NCBI GenBank assembly: GCA_027186245.1
Contig: CP114484.1
Coordinates: 136,501-200,500, forward strand
Reading direction: 5' to 3'
From: Coriaria nepalensis
Taxonomy: Eukaryota; Streptophyta; Magnoliopsida; Cucurbitales; Coriariaceae
Length of the DNA stretch: 64,000 bases
The translations under genes and the position numbers were made by a program. Each line of letters starts with the position of its first letter. Position 1 is the first letter of the stretch. The notes beneath the pieces were generated by a model that ran no database searches, had not been told where the DNA came from, and saw only the letters and a program-made list of their open reading frames with translations. Shown here in pieces: positions 45,901-57,169 of the stretch.

Positions 45901-48900
45901 CTCCAAGATTGTTAAGAACTTCTATAGGTACTTCTTGACCACCCTTTTCAAGAGACCACAGGCCTGTTGTTGAAATATATATACAATTAAGACAATCCAA
46001 TAAAAGTGAAGAAAAAATTAAAAAAATTAATGAGGTAATAGCTTTATGTGTTTTAGGAATACATGGATAAAACAAAACAGGAAACCATACGGTTCTAAAG
46101 GCATCTAGAGCAGCACCACCATCACTGGAAATTAACAATTCCCCTAGATCAAGAATGCCTGCATTTAAGTTCAATGAAATAGTGTACATGAAGCTGAAAG
46201 CTAAAGATAGAGTACAGCCCATAAAAATAAATGTTTTTCTTTAGAAGCTGAAGCAATTACGAGGATCACTGTAGATATCTGTTTGTGAAAATGAAAGAGA
46301 CGGATAGAAAGAATAAAGCATCCTAAACCCAAATAAAGCATGACACTAGCTTCCAAACACCACATTGGACAAAAAAGGATTTGGTAAGTTTTCCCCAGAG
46401 AAATCTTAGAAGACAAATTGACTGAAAATAAAAAAGAAAGAGACATTTCTTGGGCATCACGGGGATCAATTTTTGTAGCTTTCCTCATAAGTTCTTGAGC
46501 CTTCTCAGTCTTCCCTAGCTGAACATGTATGTGCCCAAGAACCTATAGCAAAAGAAATATAAAATACGAAGGTAAGAGACTACAGAAAATTAAAAAGATG
46601 CATCAGTTCTGATAACTTTTTCAATTCAACTCACTCACTTTCAGTGTCTCACAACTATCAGAGAAAACTTCCAGGACCTTCTCAAAGTTTGATAAAGCAC
46701 TTCTAAGATCTCCCAATTTTAGCTGTACTTGTCCCAATCATGTTGCCAAATGAACAAAATAACAGAGAGAAAAGCGAATAAGAAAAGCAGAGCTCAGGAA
46801 AATAAATATACCTCCTATACATAAGTTTCTAAGTTCGTTTTGAGAAAAGATTTAGCAGATTGCTTCATGGAAATAAGCATTTGGATTACAACTTAACAAG
46901 ATTCATTCGTCAAGTAAGAATGTATCTACATATAGTTAGCATAACAAACTGACAAACAGAATAGAGTCACAACCATAATAAGGAAATACAAATTCATGTG
47001 GCTTGTTGACTTCTTTGACAGATGCCATGTAGTAGAAGCCAGCCTTCTCATAGTCTCCCTATAGTATGGCAGAAACATGGCTACCATCAATAGTCTAAAT
47101 TCCAAAAATAAACACATCAGATTAGTGCAGATTGAATTAGGAGAGGGAGAAGATGGGAAAAGGGGGTGGGGGTGGAATGATATCAGACAAAAAATAAAAA
47201 GGAATTGTTTTTTACCTTGCTATGGTACGATCGTGCTAAATTGTAGTAAGAATGTGATTTTGTTGGCCAATGGTTGGTTACAGCAAGTGCAGTTTCTGTC
47301 AATTGCTCAACTAGAAAATGTTGACCAGTAAAGAAAAAGTGATTCGCCAAATAGTTCGGCGCCATTTCACAATAAGGATAAATCTCAAAAGCTCTCTGCA
47401 TCTTTTCCATTTCATTCCTAATTGCAGCAGCTGGAAAGATATGTTGCAGGTTCACAAATTAACTTTCACCAAAATTTTGTGTAAAATAAGCAACGAATCA
47501 CCAATCAATAACAGTCTTCTCATAAGAGGGAAGTAAATTATAACAATGTAACGCACATTCACTTGTGTTCAGATCCATAATAGCAAGCGCAACAAGGGTC
47601 TCAACATTTTCAGGATCCAACTGCATTTATAAACAGGTGGATGAAATAAAAAACAGCATTATGAAGAATATTGTAGCATTTGCATAAGTTAATAGATTAC
47701 ATATGTATTAAACCCATGGTGTTACTTGCCTGTAAAACCCGTTGAAATGCGTGTCGAGCCTTTTCATACTGTTTCAATCGGTAGCGACAGAGACCTATAC
47801 CAAGTCTTACAGCAGCAGGGCAATGTGGATATACTTGCAGAGCCCTCTTGATACAGTCAGTCCATGTTATAAGTCAAAAGGAAATATCAAATCAGTGGCC
47901 GTGAACATCAATTGTTGTAATGCGAGTGTTTCTTTAATTTTATTTGAAAGAATTCTATTTGATAAATTTAAGATTATTGATGTGCCAACATCGATTGCCA
48001 CATGCTAATGAAGTGAAGAAAGATAAAAGTTTCTCAGTCATATACACTAAGAAAATGAAAACAAAAACCTTGTATAACTCCAGTGAATCAGAGAAGCCTC
48101 CACGATTGAACTCAACGCATGCCTGTAATCATTCAAGTTCAAAGTAAACGAGTATGGAGCTGCTCAGAGAGTCAATTAAATCACTTCCACATCTCCATAT
48201 AAAGGGATGAACAGTGACTTTTTTGAGCAAGGGGAATTTAACATACTTGACCAAGAAGAGCAGGAACATTATCCCGTTCCCATCTAATACAATCTTAAAT
48301 GCAGCAAATGTTTGTTCCACTTCACCCTTAGCCAGTAAAAGCTGACCTGCAGGCAGACAACATGGCCATGTTAGAAGCAAAACTTAAGTTTAAAAAATCT
48401 AGGCAATATACCTAACAAAGAAAACCAACTGTCTGTACCTTTCCCAACCCAAGTGGAAGGCTCATGCATGTCAATCCTCAACGCTTTGTTGAAATATTGC
48501 GTAGCCAAAATAAAATGCTCCTCCTTTTCTCTTTGTTTTGTCTCGATTATTCCCAGGTAGCTGTAATAAGCCCCTAAAGCGTTTAAGATGGCAATTCTTT
48601 CATATCTAACATCAGCATAGTAGTCATCAATTTCTGCAACCAAAAAATGAAAAAGAAACAAGATTACAATTTTCTGTTTAAAAAATTCATGCACATAGGA
48701 TAAACATACTGGTGTAAACGCAATCAAAGCTTATTGATATGTATGTATATCAACAGTATGGTACAGAAAACATATCAAAAGAGAAAAATGGAATACCTGG
48801 ACTGGACCCTTCCTCCAAAATTTGTCGGAATTGTACTAGTTTTCCTTGCTTGAAGTACTCCCGCTGCAACAAAGGCATCAGAATATTATGAGAAAAGGGA

Positions 48901-49163
48901 AGGTTTAAGACTAATCAAAATCAAATCTGTTAACAACATGTGATTGGACATCAATTAATGTAGCAACTATTTCCGTTAAACCAGACAAAATAAAAATAGT
49001 GAGAGAGAGAGAAAGAGAGAACTGCTATGATGAGCCAAAGATCGAGAGGAGCTTGCTCGGCCTTGAGAATGTCGAGGATATCAGAAGCGTCCCTAGGGAG
49101 CTGGTCGAGGGCCACTCTGACCTCCTCCTCCGAGTTCTGCACCGGTATGTACACGCACGCCAT
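42928..49163 (-). pseudogene. CTR9: CTR9/VIP6 (PAF1 complex) pseudogene
   Basis: Twenty-four exons of the tetratricopeptide protein CTR9 can be followed on the minus strand from the start at 49163 (MACVYIPVQNSEEEVRVALD) to the stop at 42928. The PAF1 complex acts in transcription elongation and H3K4/H3K36 methylation, including FLC control. The TPR array, the KAEEQKK coiled coil and the basic/acidic tail are all recognisable. Lesions: one-base deletions in exons 4 (near 48274), 12 (near 46153) and 13 (near 45946); a roughly 10-base deletion in exon 19 (at 44389); a TAG in exon 21 (43786-43788) and a TAA in exon 23 (43161-43163); the exon 11 donor reads GA (46449-46448); and introns before exons 10 and 18 end in AT. 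Neighbouring multi-exon genes are clean, so assembly error alone is an unlikely cause. Intron 6 has a GC donor (CAG/GCAAGT). Confidence 0.88.
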
Positions 49164-50131
49164 CTACTTGCTACAATCTCGAGAAACCTGAGCTCAGTGT
49201 ACCACCTCGCTCGCCTCTGAGTTCGACGAGAAACACTAACAAGCTCACTTCAACTCTCGTTCTCACGTCCTGTATGGTAACAAGGAGAGACAGTTGAGAA
49301 CTCTAGACGACGAATCACACATCAATTACTGGTTAACAATCTTCGTACAAAAATCCATTGAATTAGCGCTAAGAAGAAAATTATCGAAGAATTAAGAGAA
49401 AGAAGATGAAACTCGACAATGTCTACAGGTCCAGGAAGCAACCCAGCTGCCAAGAATTTAGCTGCTGCCTTGCTTACACATAAACGGCCTGTCGGTTTTT
49501 TAAAAGACGACACGTCGCTTTGAGTAATAGTTCGGCTATCGATCTTTCCAAATTGCATTTCACTGAAACGCGGGCTCACACAATAGCTGCTGCCTTGCTT
49601 ACACATAAACGGCCTGTCGGTTTTTGAAAAGACGACACGTCGCTTTGAGCAATAGTTCGGCTATCGATCTTTCCAAGTTGCATTTCACTGAAACGCGGGC
49701 TCACACAATTTACATCTCTGCAAGCCCTAGTGGCAGCTCCTCACTTCGTCTCTGCGATCAACGGGTATTTCTCTCTCATATCGAATTTTTGCAGCTTTAG
49801 GATTCTCATAAATTATTACGCTAAATTGGAATTCAGAAGTGTTTTCTTTTTCCCCTTTTCCTTTATCTTAGTTTTGCTAGTCTCCTCTTTTTGATTGCCT
49901 GCATGAATCAGTATAGGAAGAGAAGTGAAAAAAAAAAAATGGAACCTTTGATTTCTATGACCTTAACCTCATACTTCTGGAAGTTTGTTTGTTTCCATAT
50001 ATACTTAACATGACATCTCTGTATTTAAAGATTCAGAATCATTTGTAAGATTCTAACGAGTTCTCCATGCTGATGAACTACAGGATCAGTATCTGAGTGG
50101 TGGGTTGATATTGTAATTGTCAGTCTTGGAA
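49164..50131. promoter_or_regulatory. shared 5' region of CTR9 copy and MED20
   Basis: The two start codons face away from each other across about 970 bases. A likely leader intron of MED20 runs from a gt near 49762 to an acceptor ctacag near 50090. The 125-bp tandem duplication at 49461-49710 lies in the middle. Confidence 0.55.
49461..49710. repeat. 125-bp tandem duplication in the CTR9-MED20 intergenic region
   Basis: The unit from gctgctgccttgcttacaca at 49461 is repeated from 49586, ending ctcacacaat in both. Only a few base differences separate the copies. Each unit includes cgacacgtcgctttgag and an inverted stretch around gctatcgatc. Confidence 0.95.
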
Positions 50132-51210
50132 ATGCCTGTCAAATGGTAAAAAAAAAAAGCAAAAATTTAATCAAATTCATGGAGTTTTCCTCTCTTCTCT
50201 TCGTCTGGTGTTCATTAATTAAATCTCAGAGTATAGAATCATGTATAAGATTCTAAAATATGCTTTTCCATTTCTTGGATTTACTAGGGTATTGCATTGG
50301 CAACCCAATGCAGGTACAAGTGCGAACACTCAGATCCTCAACGAAGTTTCGCAGTGCGTCGAGACCATGAACGGAGTCAAGGAAGGGAGATGGAAAGCTA
50401 CTCTCACTTTCTACAAACCCATTTTAAAAGGTAACTTGGTTTTTTCTTTACTTTTTGATTTTTCATTTTGTGGATAAGTTTTTCTTCACTCTCTAATAAC
50501 CTTTCAAGTTTTAATTATTAGACCCAACGATACCACCAACCGAGTTCCCTCGCGATTTTCTGGGACTCTCATTACCTGACCAGCCAAATAAGTACTACTT
50601 CATAATCCGTGGACAACGGCTCATCTTAGAGGCCGAATCTACAATTCAGACCATTATGGAGAAACTGCAATCTTATAAGTCCAAGGTGGCTCTCAATTTC
50701 GAGGTTTGCATTACCTCCTAAACTTTCCTGAATTATTTTTACTTTTTTCATTAAAAGTCGACTCTGTTTTAACTTGCTGATATTTTTTTAGGGGTTCCAA
50801 TATCAATTAGGGGATTTTCAGTTAAGAGTAGGAAAAGTTGTTCCTAACCACTCTGAAAGCTTGAGAGGAATAGTTATGGAGGTACTGAGCTCACAGTTTC
50901 TAGATCCTCATCAACTTTTATTTGAGTTTATATCTATTTACTTATTTATTTTGTGTATGTTGTCTAGATTGAGTATCTGCCGATAACTTCAATGGAGAAG
51001 TCAAGGCGGATGATGGAGGGGTTTTTGGCTATATGGCAAGAAAGTGTATCGAAAAGGTCAATTCCGGGTCATTTTATGCATATAGAACCAAATTTTGCAG
51101 AATATGGTCTCTCGGACCAATACACTTCCCAGCACACGGCCGTTCAATATGCTAATGTTATGGCTCAACTAATTGCATCAGTTCAAGCAGTCCAAGCAGT
51201 CAGAAATTAG
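50132..51210 (+). CDS. MED20: Mediator subunit 20
   Basis: Five exons, 50132-50145, 50288-50430, 50522-50703, 50792-50881 and 50968-51210, encode 223 residues. The protein starts [14 protein letters not shown], followed by [20 protein letters not shown], and includes [40 protein letters not shown] and a C-terminal [15 protein letters not shown] helix, all typical of plant MED20 (Med20/TATA-binding related fold). It is a head-module subunit of the Mediator complex that links transcription factors to RNA polymerase II. All introns are GT-AG. It is probably a housekeeping gene. The start exon is only 14 bases, fixed by the MPVKW start and splice phase. Confidence 0.93.
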
Positions 51211-51709
51211 GAGTTAGGCTTTCCATTGATAGCCAGTGTACCTTCAATTATTTGGTCTATGTATACGTATAACTAATCCCCCCTTTTCTATGTGATATGA
51301 TACAACTCTAATATTTTCCGTTTTTCCTTTTCATTTTCGAGCAATTGTTCATCAAATTTGACAAGCATTGGCTTTTCATTGACTGCGTAAGAAGTAAGAA
51401 CCACAGAAGAAAGAAAGAAGGCAAAGGGCCACGCCATAGAAGTTGATGACCTCGTCAACTGATATATGCATTCTGGTTATTTCTAAGGTTAACCTAGAGA
51501 AGATACAGAACTTCACCGCATACACATACAATAATTTCTTGCTTACACTAATTAACTAAAAGATAAAACCTCATTAACAAAAATGTAAGTTGTATTATAT
51601 TTCTATATCGACAGTGTTTTGATTTAAATTAACGATGTCCGAAAATCAAACGATGTTTCTTCTCCTCCTGCAGGAACTGAAGTGGAAGGATTCATCACAG
51701 CTTGAACAT
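51211..51709. other. 3' flanks of MED20 and the MYB gene
   Basis: This is converging 3' DNA with no other feature seen. Confidence 0.5.
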
Positions 51710-52409
51710 TCAAAGAGGGTACATGACATTCGAGGAGCCGTCCGAGGTAAGAATGTCCCACAGATTGAGCTCTCCCAGGTCGAAATCCAGCATGAAGTCC
51801 ATATTAGATGGATTATCTTCTTCATATCCGGATGAGATCAACTGATGATTAATGGCACTAGTACGCAGAGAATAGTCTTGATCTGGCAGCTTGTTTATAG
51901 TATTTTGATCCTCTAAGATAATCTTGTCTTTCAAGCATTCTGTTGTTGTATCAGTTTGATTTATACAAGAATTCATGTTTCTTGAACATGGGTTTATACT
52001 GTTGTTGCCTTGCATCACTCTTTTAGCTAAAATGGTGTTCCAGTAATTCTTTATTTCATTGTCTGTTCGCCCCGGAAGTCTACCAGCTATTAAAGACCAT
52101 CTAAACATATTTAAAAAAAAAACATGATAAGTTACAGGGATTAAGATGACGATAATGTATATAAAATTAATAGAGAGGATTAAACGAATTGAGTAAATAT
52201 ATAAACCTGTTTCCCAAGAGCTTGTGAAGCCTGATGATGAGCTCTTCTTCATCAGGTGAGATGTTTCCTCTCTTGATATCAGGCCTGAGATAGTTCAACC
52301 ATCGAAGCCGACAGCTTTTCCCGCATCTTTTCAATCCTATCGCCAACCAAGTAAAATCATTCAAGTTTGTTTGGTTTTCCTTCTCTCTCTTAACTAATTT
52401 ACTATGTTT

Positions 52410-52443
<34 letters not shown>

Positions 52444-52577
52444 GATTTTGTAGGAATATCTCTCCATCTGCCTTCGCCGTGAGTTGCTATGTAATCTGTA
52501 AGAGCCCTGTCTTCTTCAGCTGTCCAAGCTCCTCTGTTCAACCCTTGATCCTTTGAACAGCAAGGGTTCCTCCCCAT
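51710..52577 (-). CDS. R2R3-MYB transcription factor
   Basis: Three exons, 52577-52442, 52336-52207 and 52100-51710, give 218 residues, the usual three-exon plan of R2R3-MYBs. R2 is residues ~13-63 ([20 protein letters not shown], then [16 protein letters not shown]) and R3 is ~66-115 ([20 protein letters not shown], then [10 protein letters not shown]). R3 contains the bHLH-contact signature [DE]Lx2[RK]x3Lx6Lx3R. The start [20 protein letters not shown] and the R3 sequence are closest to the TT2/MYB5-type group that works with bHLH and WD40 partners on flavonoid or epidermal genes; the exact subgroup is uncertain. The C-terminus is short, ending in an acidic [13 protein letters not shown] stretch that may activate transcription. 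Intron 1 holds a (TA)n run. Confidence 0.93.
52417..52440. repeat. (TA)n in MYB intron 1
   Basis: About 12 TA units lie next to the first splice donor. Confidence 0.9.
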
Positions 52578-52974
52578 CTGGATATATAAACTACTTTCTC
52601 TCTTCTTCTTCCTCCTCCTCTGTCTTTCTCTCTCTCAAAGACTGTCTCTCTAAAGCAGGACTGATGTGTGTGTAAATAATAAGTGTAATGTTTCCCTCTT
52701 GTATAGGAAAGTGTTCATATTTTATAGGTGCAATCATATTCATGCATGTGATCATTTATTTAATTTCCTTAATTTATTTATTTATTTATTTATTTATTTA
52801 TTATTATTTTGCTTCACCATTTGGTTGGATGGTACAGGTCCGCGATCTAATTATCAACATGACTAATTTCGGTAAAAGAAAATAAATAAACAAACATGGT
52901 GATGTATAATTTTGCAAATTGGAGTTTTTGCCGTATATATGCCAAGTATTTTTATGGAGGGGAGGGACCATTAT

Positions 52975-53204
52975 ATTATATTTATATTTATATTAATATT
53001 AATATTAATATTTATATTAATATTTATATTTATATTTATATTTATATTTATATTTATATTTATATTTATATTTATATTTATATTTATATTTATATTTATA
53101 TTTATATTTATATTTATATTTATATTTATATTTATATTTATATTTATATTTATATTTATATTTATATTTATATTTATATTTATATTTATATTTATATTTA
53201 TATT
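52975..53204. repeat. (TTTATA)n hexanucleotide array
   Basis: About 38 hexamer units in a row, the last 30 or so without interruption. The first units include TATTAA variants. Apparent long open frames here encode only Ile/Tyr or Ile/Phe repeats and are artefacts. Confidence 0.98.
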
Positions 53205-53286
53205 TGGAACAGATCTAGCGAAAACTGACTTTTGTTTGTTTCTGAAAGATACTACTGATTATGCACGAATACATTTAAAAAATATA

Positions 53287-53299
53287 TAATAATAATAAC

Positions 53300-53342
<43 letters not shown>

Positions 53343-53343
53343 T
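53287..53343. repeat. (AAT)n array
   Basis: About 18 AAT units with one ACA interruption near the start. Confidence 0.95.
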
Positions 53344-53728
53344 CAGCTTGAATCCTTGACCTAACATTCTCAATCTCAATCTGAATCTGAATGAGAATCA
53401 TGTGGTATGGAAAGTTGGTTGCCCTTCATGTGTACACGTGTATGATCGCTCGCTCCAAAACCTTCTCCATCTCTTTGACTCGGATGAAACATATCAATGC
53501 ATATATATATGCATGAGAGGTACTGATGAACTAAATCTAAAACTTTAGGTCAATGCCAAAAAGTGTAGACCACAAACCACATGATGTATGACCCATTTCC
53601 CATTTCTTCATTTCGTTTTTCACCGTCCATGTCTCTTTCGATAATACTCTTATTTATTTTGTTTTATTTTTTCATTTTTCAATGGGGACATGATCTTCAA
53701 TCATCACTACATCATATCTTCACCATAC

Positions 53729-53765
<37 letters not shown>

Positions 53766-54475
53766 CTTAAGTACATATTATTATGAAAATAATAATACAT
53801 ATTGTATTTTCCTGAATGATGTATATATATATATATATACACGAAAGATAATGGACATGACGATGCTCTATTATTCATGCAGTGGGGGTCAAGTGCAACT
53901 ATACATTAATGTCAGAGCAATAATTGTAAATAATTATTTATTATTTATTTATTTATTTATTTATATATTTATTGGATGGTATATCCAGCACAGAGCAGAT
54001 TCAGCCGCCTCAGTTTTGGCTGTTTCCTACATGAAGGACTGGAGAATTTGATCATTTGAATTTTGGACTATGTATATGTATATACTGTATAGGCTACATA
54101 TACACTATGGGCATAGGCACAGGCAATACTATACTTTATTCGCACGGGTTAGGCATGTTACTTATATAATATAGTTTTTACACTTGACTCTAGTGAGAGA
54201 AGAGTAGTAGTAAATCAGCTCCTACTATTAAGATATTATGTGTTATTAGGTTTGTTTAAGATGAGGAAGGTTTTTAGTGTTTGGGAGTAGCGAAAAAAAA
54301 TAGTATAAAAGATGTTAGATCATGTGCATCTCTTGATTGATATAATACTGCACGTAATTAAGCACAATACGTAAGAATTAAGATGTGAGATTTGGAATAT
54401 TGTTTATTAATTAATGAAAGTGCTGATAATTTAATTAAGACATCATTACACTACAAGTTACTAAAAAAGACAACA

Positions 54476-54477
<2 letters not shown>

Positions 54478-54536
<59 letters not shown>
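54478..54536. repeat. (ATT)n array
   Basis: About 19 perfect ATT units. Confidence 0.95.
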
Positions 54537-54537
<1 letters not shown>

Positions 54538-55519
54538 GCTATAGATATAGACATATATATATATATATATATAACATCAAACCATGTTTTTTTTGTTGGT
54601 TTGTTTCTTTGTTTATTTATACTAATAAATTGATATGTGATTAGTTTGATTTGATTTTGAATGTGACAATATATATACTGTCGAGTGTGAAAAACATGTG
54701 GCTATAGGACCAATTTCATCATCATTCATTCATTCATTCATTTGCATATTATAAAGTATTCACTTTTATCAAAACAAGTCCACTTCAACCACGTGAAATT
54801 TCTTCATCACCCAAACGAAGAAGTCCAAATACGTGGGAGATTATAATATTAGAGACTGAACTACTTTCTTAGAAATTCTTCTGCCACTCACCCTCTCTTG
54901 CTTTATTTCAAATCCTCATATATTATTAATATTTCAAAGTCCACTTCAAATTTGTTTTGACTGTTCAAAAAAGTGGATGAGAGATCAACAACCCTCTTAC
55001 CTCTTAAGATGCAAGTAACAAAATACGAGATCTTCTAATTCTCCTCTCCAATAACATAATAAGACTTCTTCATTTGCGAAAATAATCTTACCTATATTTC
55101 AAGCTACTCAAATTCTAGATTCAAAATCTAGTTTCCAAAGCATACTTGAATTGAAGCTGTCACATTACATCCTTAGGTGAGGGCAAATACTAAAATGAAG
55201 TCTTTAGATGTAATGTTGAGCAAATAATCAACAAGTTCAAACAATCTAGATTCTAGAGTCTACACATCAATTACAAGAAATGTTGTCAAATTCCATCTAC
55301 AAAGCTTCAATACCAAAACAATACTCAACAAGGTCCCCTCAGCAAATATTTTTGTGTCAATCTTCAACGACACTCAAAAAATGCTAATATAAAAGCTCAA
55401 AGTTTTGAACTTGAACTTCATAGATAACATGCAACAGAAGTAAGTAAAAGGCAGAATATTGCATTCAAAGTTCAATGCCTTTATTAAAGAGTAGATCATA
55501 AAGTACATACTGCAAAACC

Positions 55520-56344
55520 TCAAAGGCTTGCATTTTCTGGCGGCGAAGGAACCAAATAATCGACCACGATCACGCTCTCTACATAATCTCTTACTTTTTC
55601 CTTCTGCGAATTCACCAGCTCTTGGTTCGAATCCACAGAATCCAATTCACTCAATCCTGGAAAAATCGCAATTGAAGCTACGGAAAATCCTTTCGCTCTT
55701 CCCGGTGAGAAGTTTTCCCCTACAGTAAGCTGATTAATCTGTCCGAATTTATCCTTGATTCCTCCGATTACATCCAAAATCTCAGCCTTGGTTCCATCGC
55801 CCGAATTATCCTTCAATTTCAAGAAGCTGACTCTGATCGCCGACCCCGGTGATGGGGCCACTGGCCCCTGGAGATCTTCTGCCACCCAATCTACGGCCAT
55901 GACGTCCTCGCAGATTGGACGGACCGCTTCATTGACGACGCTCACGTGGTCGGGGTGCGCCGAGTAAGCGTTCAGGTCCTCTTTCGACTTGTAGCGGCTG
56001 TGGAGAATGTGAGTGAAGTTGAACGATGAGGATCGGTTGCGTAGGACCGGAGCGGCGGAGACGTGGAGCACTTGCTCGAGTGAGCTCAAGGCGTTGAGAC
56101 CCGTGAGCATGGTGTTAACCTTCGATGATTCCACGTCATCTTTGACCTTGAAGAGCACGATGTGTTCGATGGTTTGGTTCGACATCTTGACGGAGAAGAC
56201 TGAAGAAGAAGTGGAGTAGCGTCTGACGGTAAATGATGGTTTTTGTAGGGATGGAAAGTGTTTGGAAGGAGGGAAAGAGCGAGAAAATGGAGGGGAAAAT
56301 TGTGCGCGAACTTGGAAACGCAGAGTGAAAGTCATTGTCTCCAA
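55520..56344 (-). CDS. stress-response A/B barrel (Dabb) protein, UP3-like
   Basis: A single exon of 274 residues. The first ~50 residues are Ser/Arg/Phe-rich without acidic residues, a typical plastid transit peptide. Two ferredoxin-like A/B barrel domains follow: residues ~57-155 (IEHIVLFKVKDDVESSKVNT, SKEDLNAYSAHPDHVSVVNE) and ~165-265 (VSFLKLKDNSG, LTVGENFSPGRAKGFSVASI). The double-domain arrangement with a transit peptide matches UP3/HS1-like plant proteins; small single-domain relatives (HS1) have antimicrobial activity and others respond to stress. Biochemical function is not known. An internal Met at residue 54 (MSNQTIEH) could start a cytosolic form. A TGGGCC element upstream near 56446 may be a promoter element. 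Confidence 0.9.
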   Translation of the reverse strand: METMTFTLRFQVRAQFSPPFSRSFPPSKHFPSLQKPSFTVRRYSTSSSVFSVKMSNQTIEHIVLFKVKDDVESSKVNTMLTGLNALSSLEQVLHVSAAPVLRNRSSSFNFTHILHSRYKSKEDLNAYSAHPDHVSVVNEAVRPICEDVMAVDWVAEDLQGPVAPSPGSAIRVSFLKLKDNSGDGTKAEILDVIGGIKDKFGQINQLTVGENFSPGRAKGFSVASIAIFPGLSELDSVDSNQELVNSQKEKVRDYVESVIVVDYLVPSPPENASL

Positions 56345-56649
56345 TTAAAAATAAGAAGAAAAAAAATGAGTGTCCAGAAAACAACTGAGAGGTTTTGAAA
56401 ACGACAGACCAAAGTATTATTTCATTTCATTTTAAGTGCATTGGGTTGGGCCTGAAATTATGATCTTGCCTACCCAGTAAATCTGTTGTTCACGCCTAGT
56501 TACTCGGATTGGACTAGCAAAGGGGGGCCCAAAACTTATGAATAATGATATGATATGAGAATAATGTATACATGAATTGTTGGATGAATATGAATAAGAA
56601 AATATATTACTGAATCAGATTACAAACATTGAATACAAATTACAAATAG

Positions 56650-57095
56650 TTAAGTGGAATTGAGATCCTGGAGCAGCTTCACTTTTGCAATGTACTCGAT
56701 CATGGCTTCTTCCTCAGCTATTCCTGAAAACATGAACAATATGCGACCCAAATTACACACTCTTTACCAAATTCAACTCTCTGTAATGAATTTGATACCT
56801 TCAACCCCTTTCCATGCATCCCATTTCTTATAAATATTTCATTTCAAACGCGGGATGAATATATTCTCAAAAATCAGCATCCATATATCCTAAACAAAGG
56901 AGAAGATCATATGGAAATTAATCAATCGTAGACGCATGTAACTAATTGGTGACTGACTAACTGGTATTAACAGGTCCGATAGTAGATAGTTTGTAAAGGG
57001 CGTAGAAGAAGAGCTTGTCAGCATCATCTGTTGATGATGGAGGCAAACTCTTTGCCTTTTCAGCATACTCCTTGAATTCTCCTTGTACGTACCCA
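56650..57095 (-). pseudogene. acyl-CoA-binding protein fragment, probably broken
   Basis: Three exon-like pieces on the minus strand match small cytosolic acyl-CoA-binding proteins: EFKEYAEKAKSLPPSSTDDA with DKLFFYALYKLSTIGPVNTS (about 57090-56962), KKWDAWKGVEG (ending 56799) and IAEEEAMIEYIAKVKLLQDL (56723-56650). Splice donors and acceptors are present at 56961, 56799 and 56724. The middle exon, expected to read R-P-G-x-F-x-M-K, is damaged and needs a base change to stay in frame. No start codon and first helix are found upstream, where a gag-like remnant begins. Such proteins bind acyl-CoA esters for transport. Probably a truncated pseudogene. Confidence 0.65.
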
Positions 57096-57169
57096 ATTCA
57101 TCGATTTAATCTCAGAACAAAACTCACATGGAAATGATTCGATTAAATTAAAGAAGAAAGAGATTGTGC

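Larger units (their letters stand above)
52578..55519. other. microsatellite-rich spacer
   Basis: No gene was found in almost 3 kb. The DNA next to 52577 is the MYB promoter. The spacer contains TTTA repeats (52775-52803), the long TTTATA array, AAT and TTA arrays and several TA runs (53733-53762, 53824-53840, 54556-54572). The DNA from 54930 to 55500 is unremarkable and AT-rich. Confidence 0.7.

Noticed and set aside
42928..49163. Reading the CTR9 lesions as long-read homopolymer errors
   Set aside because: Some one-base deletions fit that pattern, but the ten-base deletion, two nonsense codons and changed acceptors do not, and adjacent genes with up to 18 exons are flawless. It remains worth a raw-read check.
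52896..53289. Overlapping long plus-strand open frames of Ile/Tyr and Ile/Phe repeats
   Set aside because: They are produced by the TTTATA microsatellite, which has no stop codons in those frames; there is no gene-like composition.
52578..55519. Possible missed gene in the long spacer after the MYB gene
   Set aside because: Open frames consist of simple repeats or AT-rich sequence; no splice-joined domain could be found.
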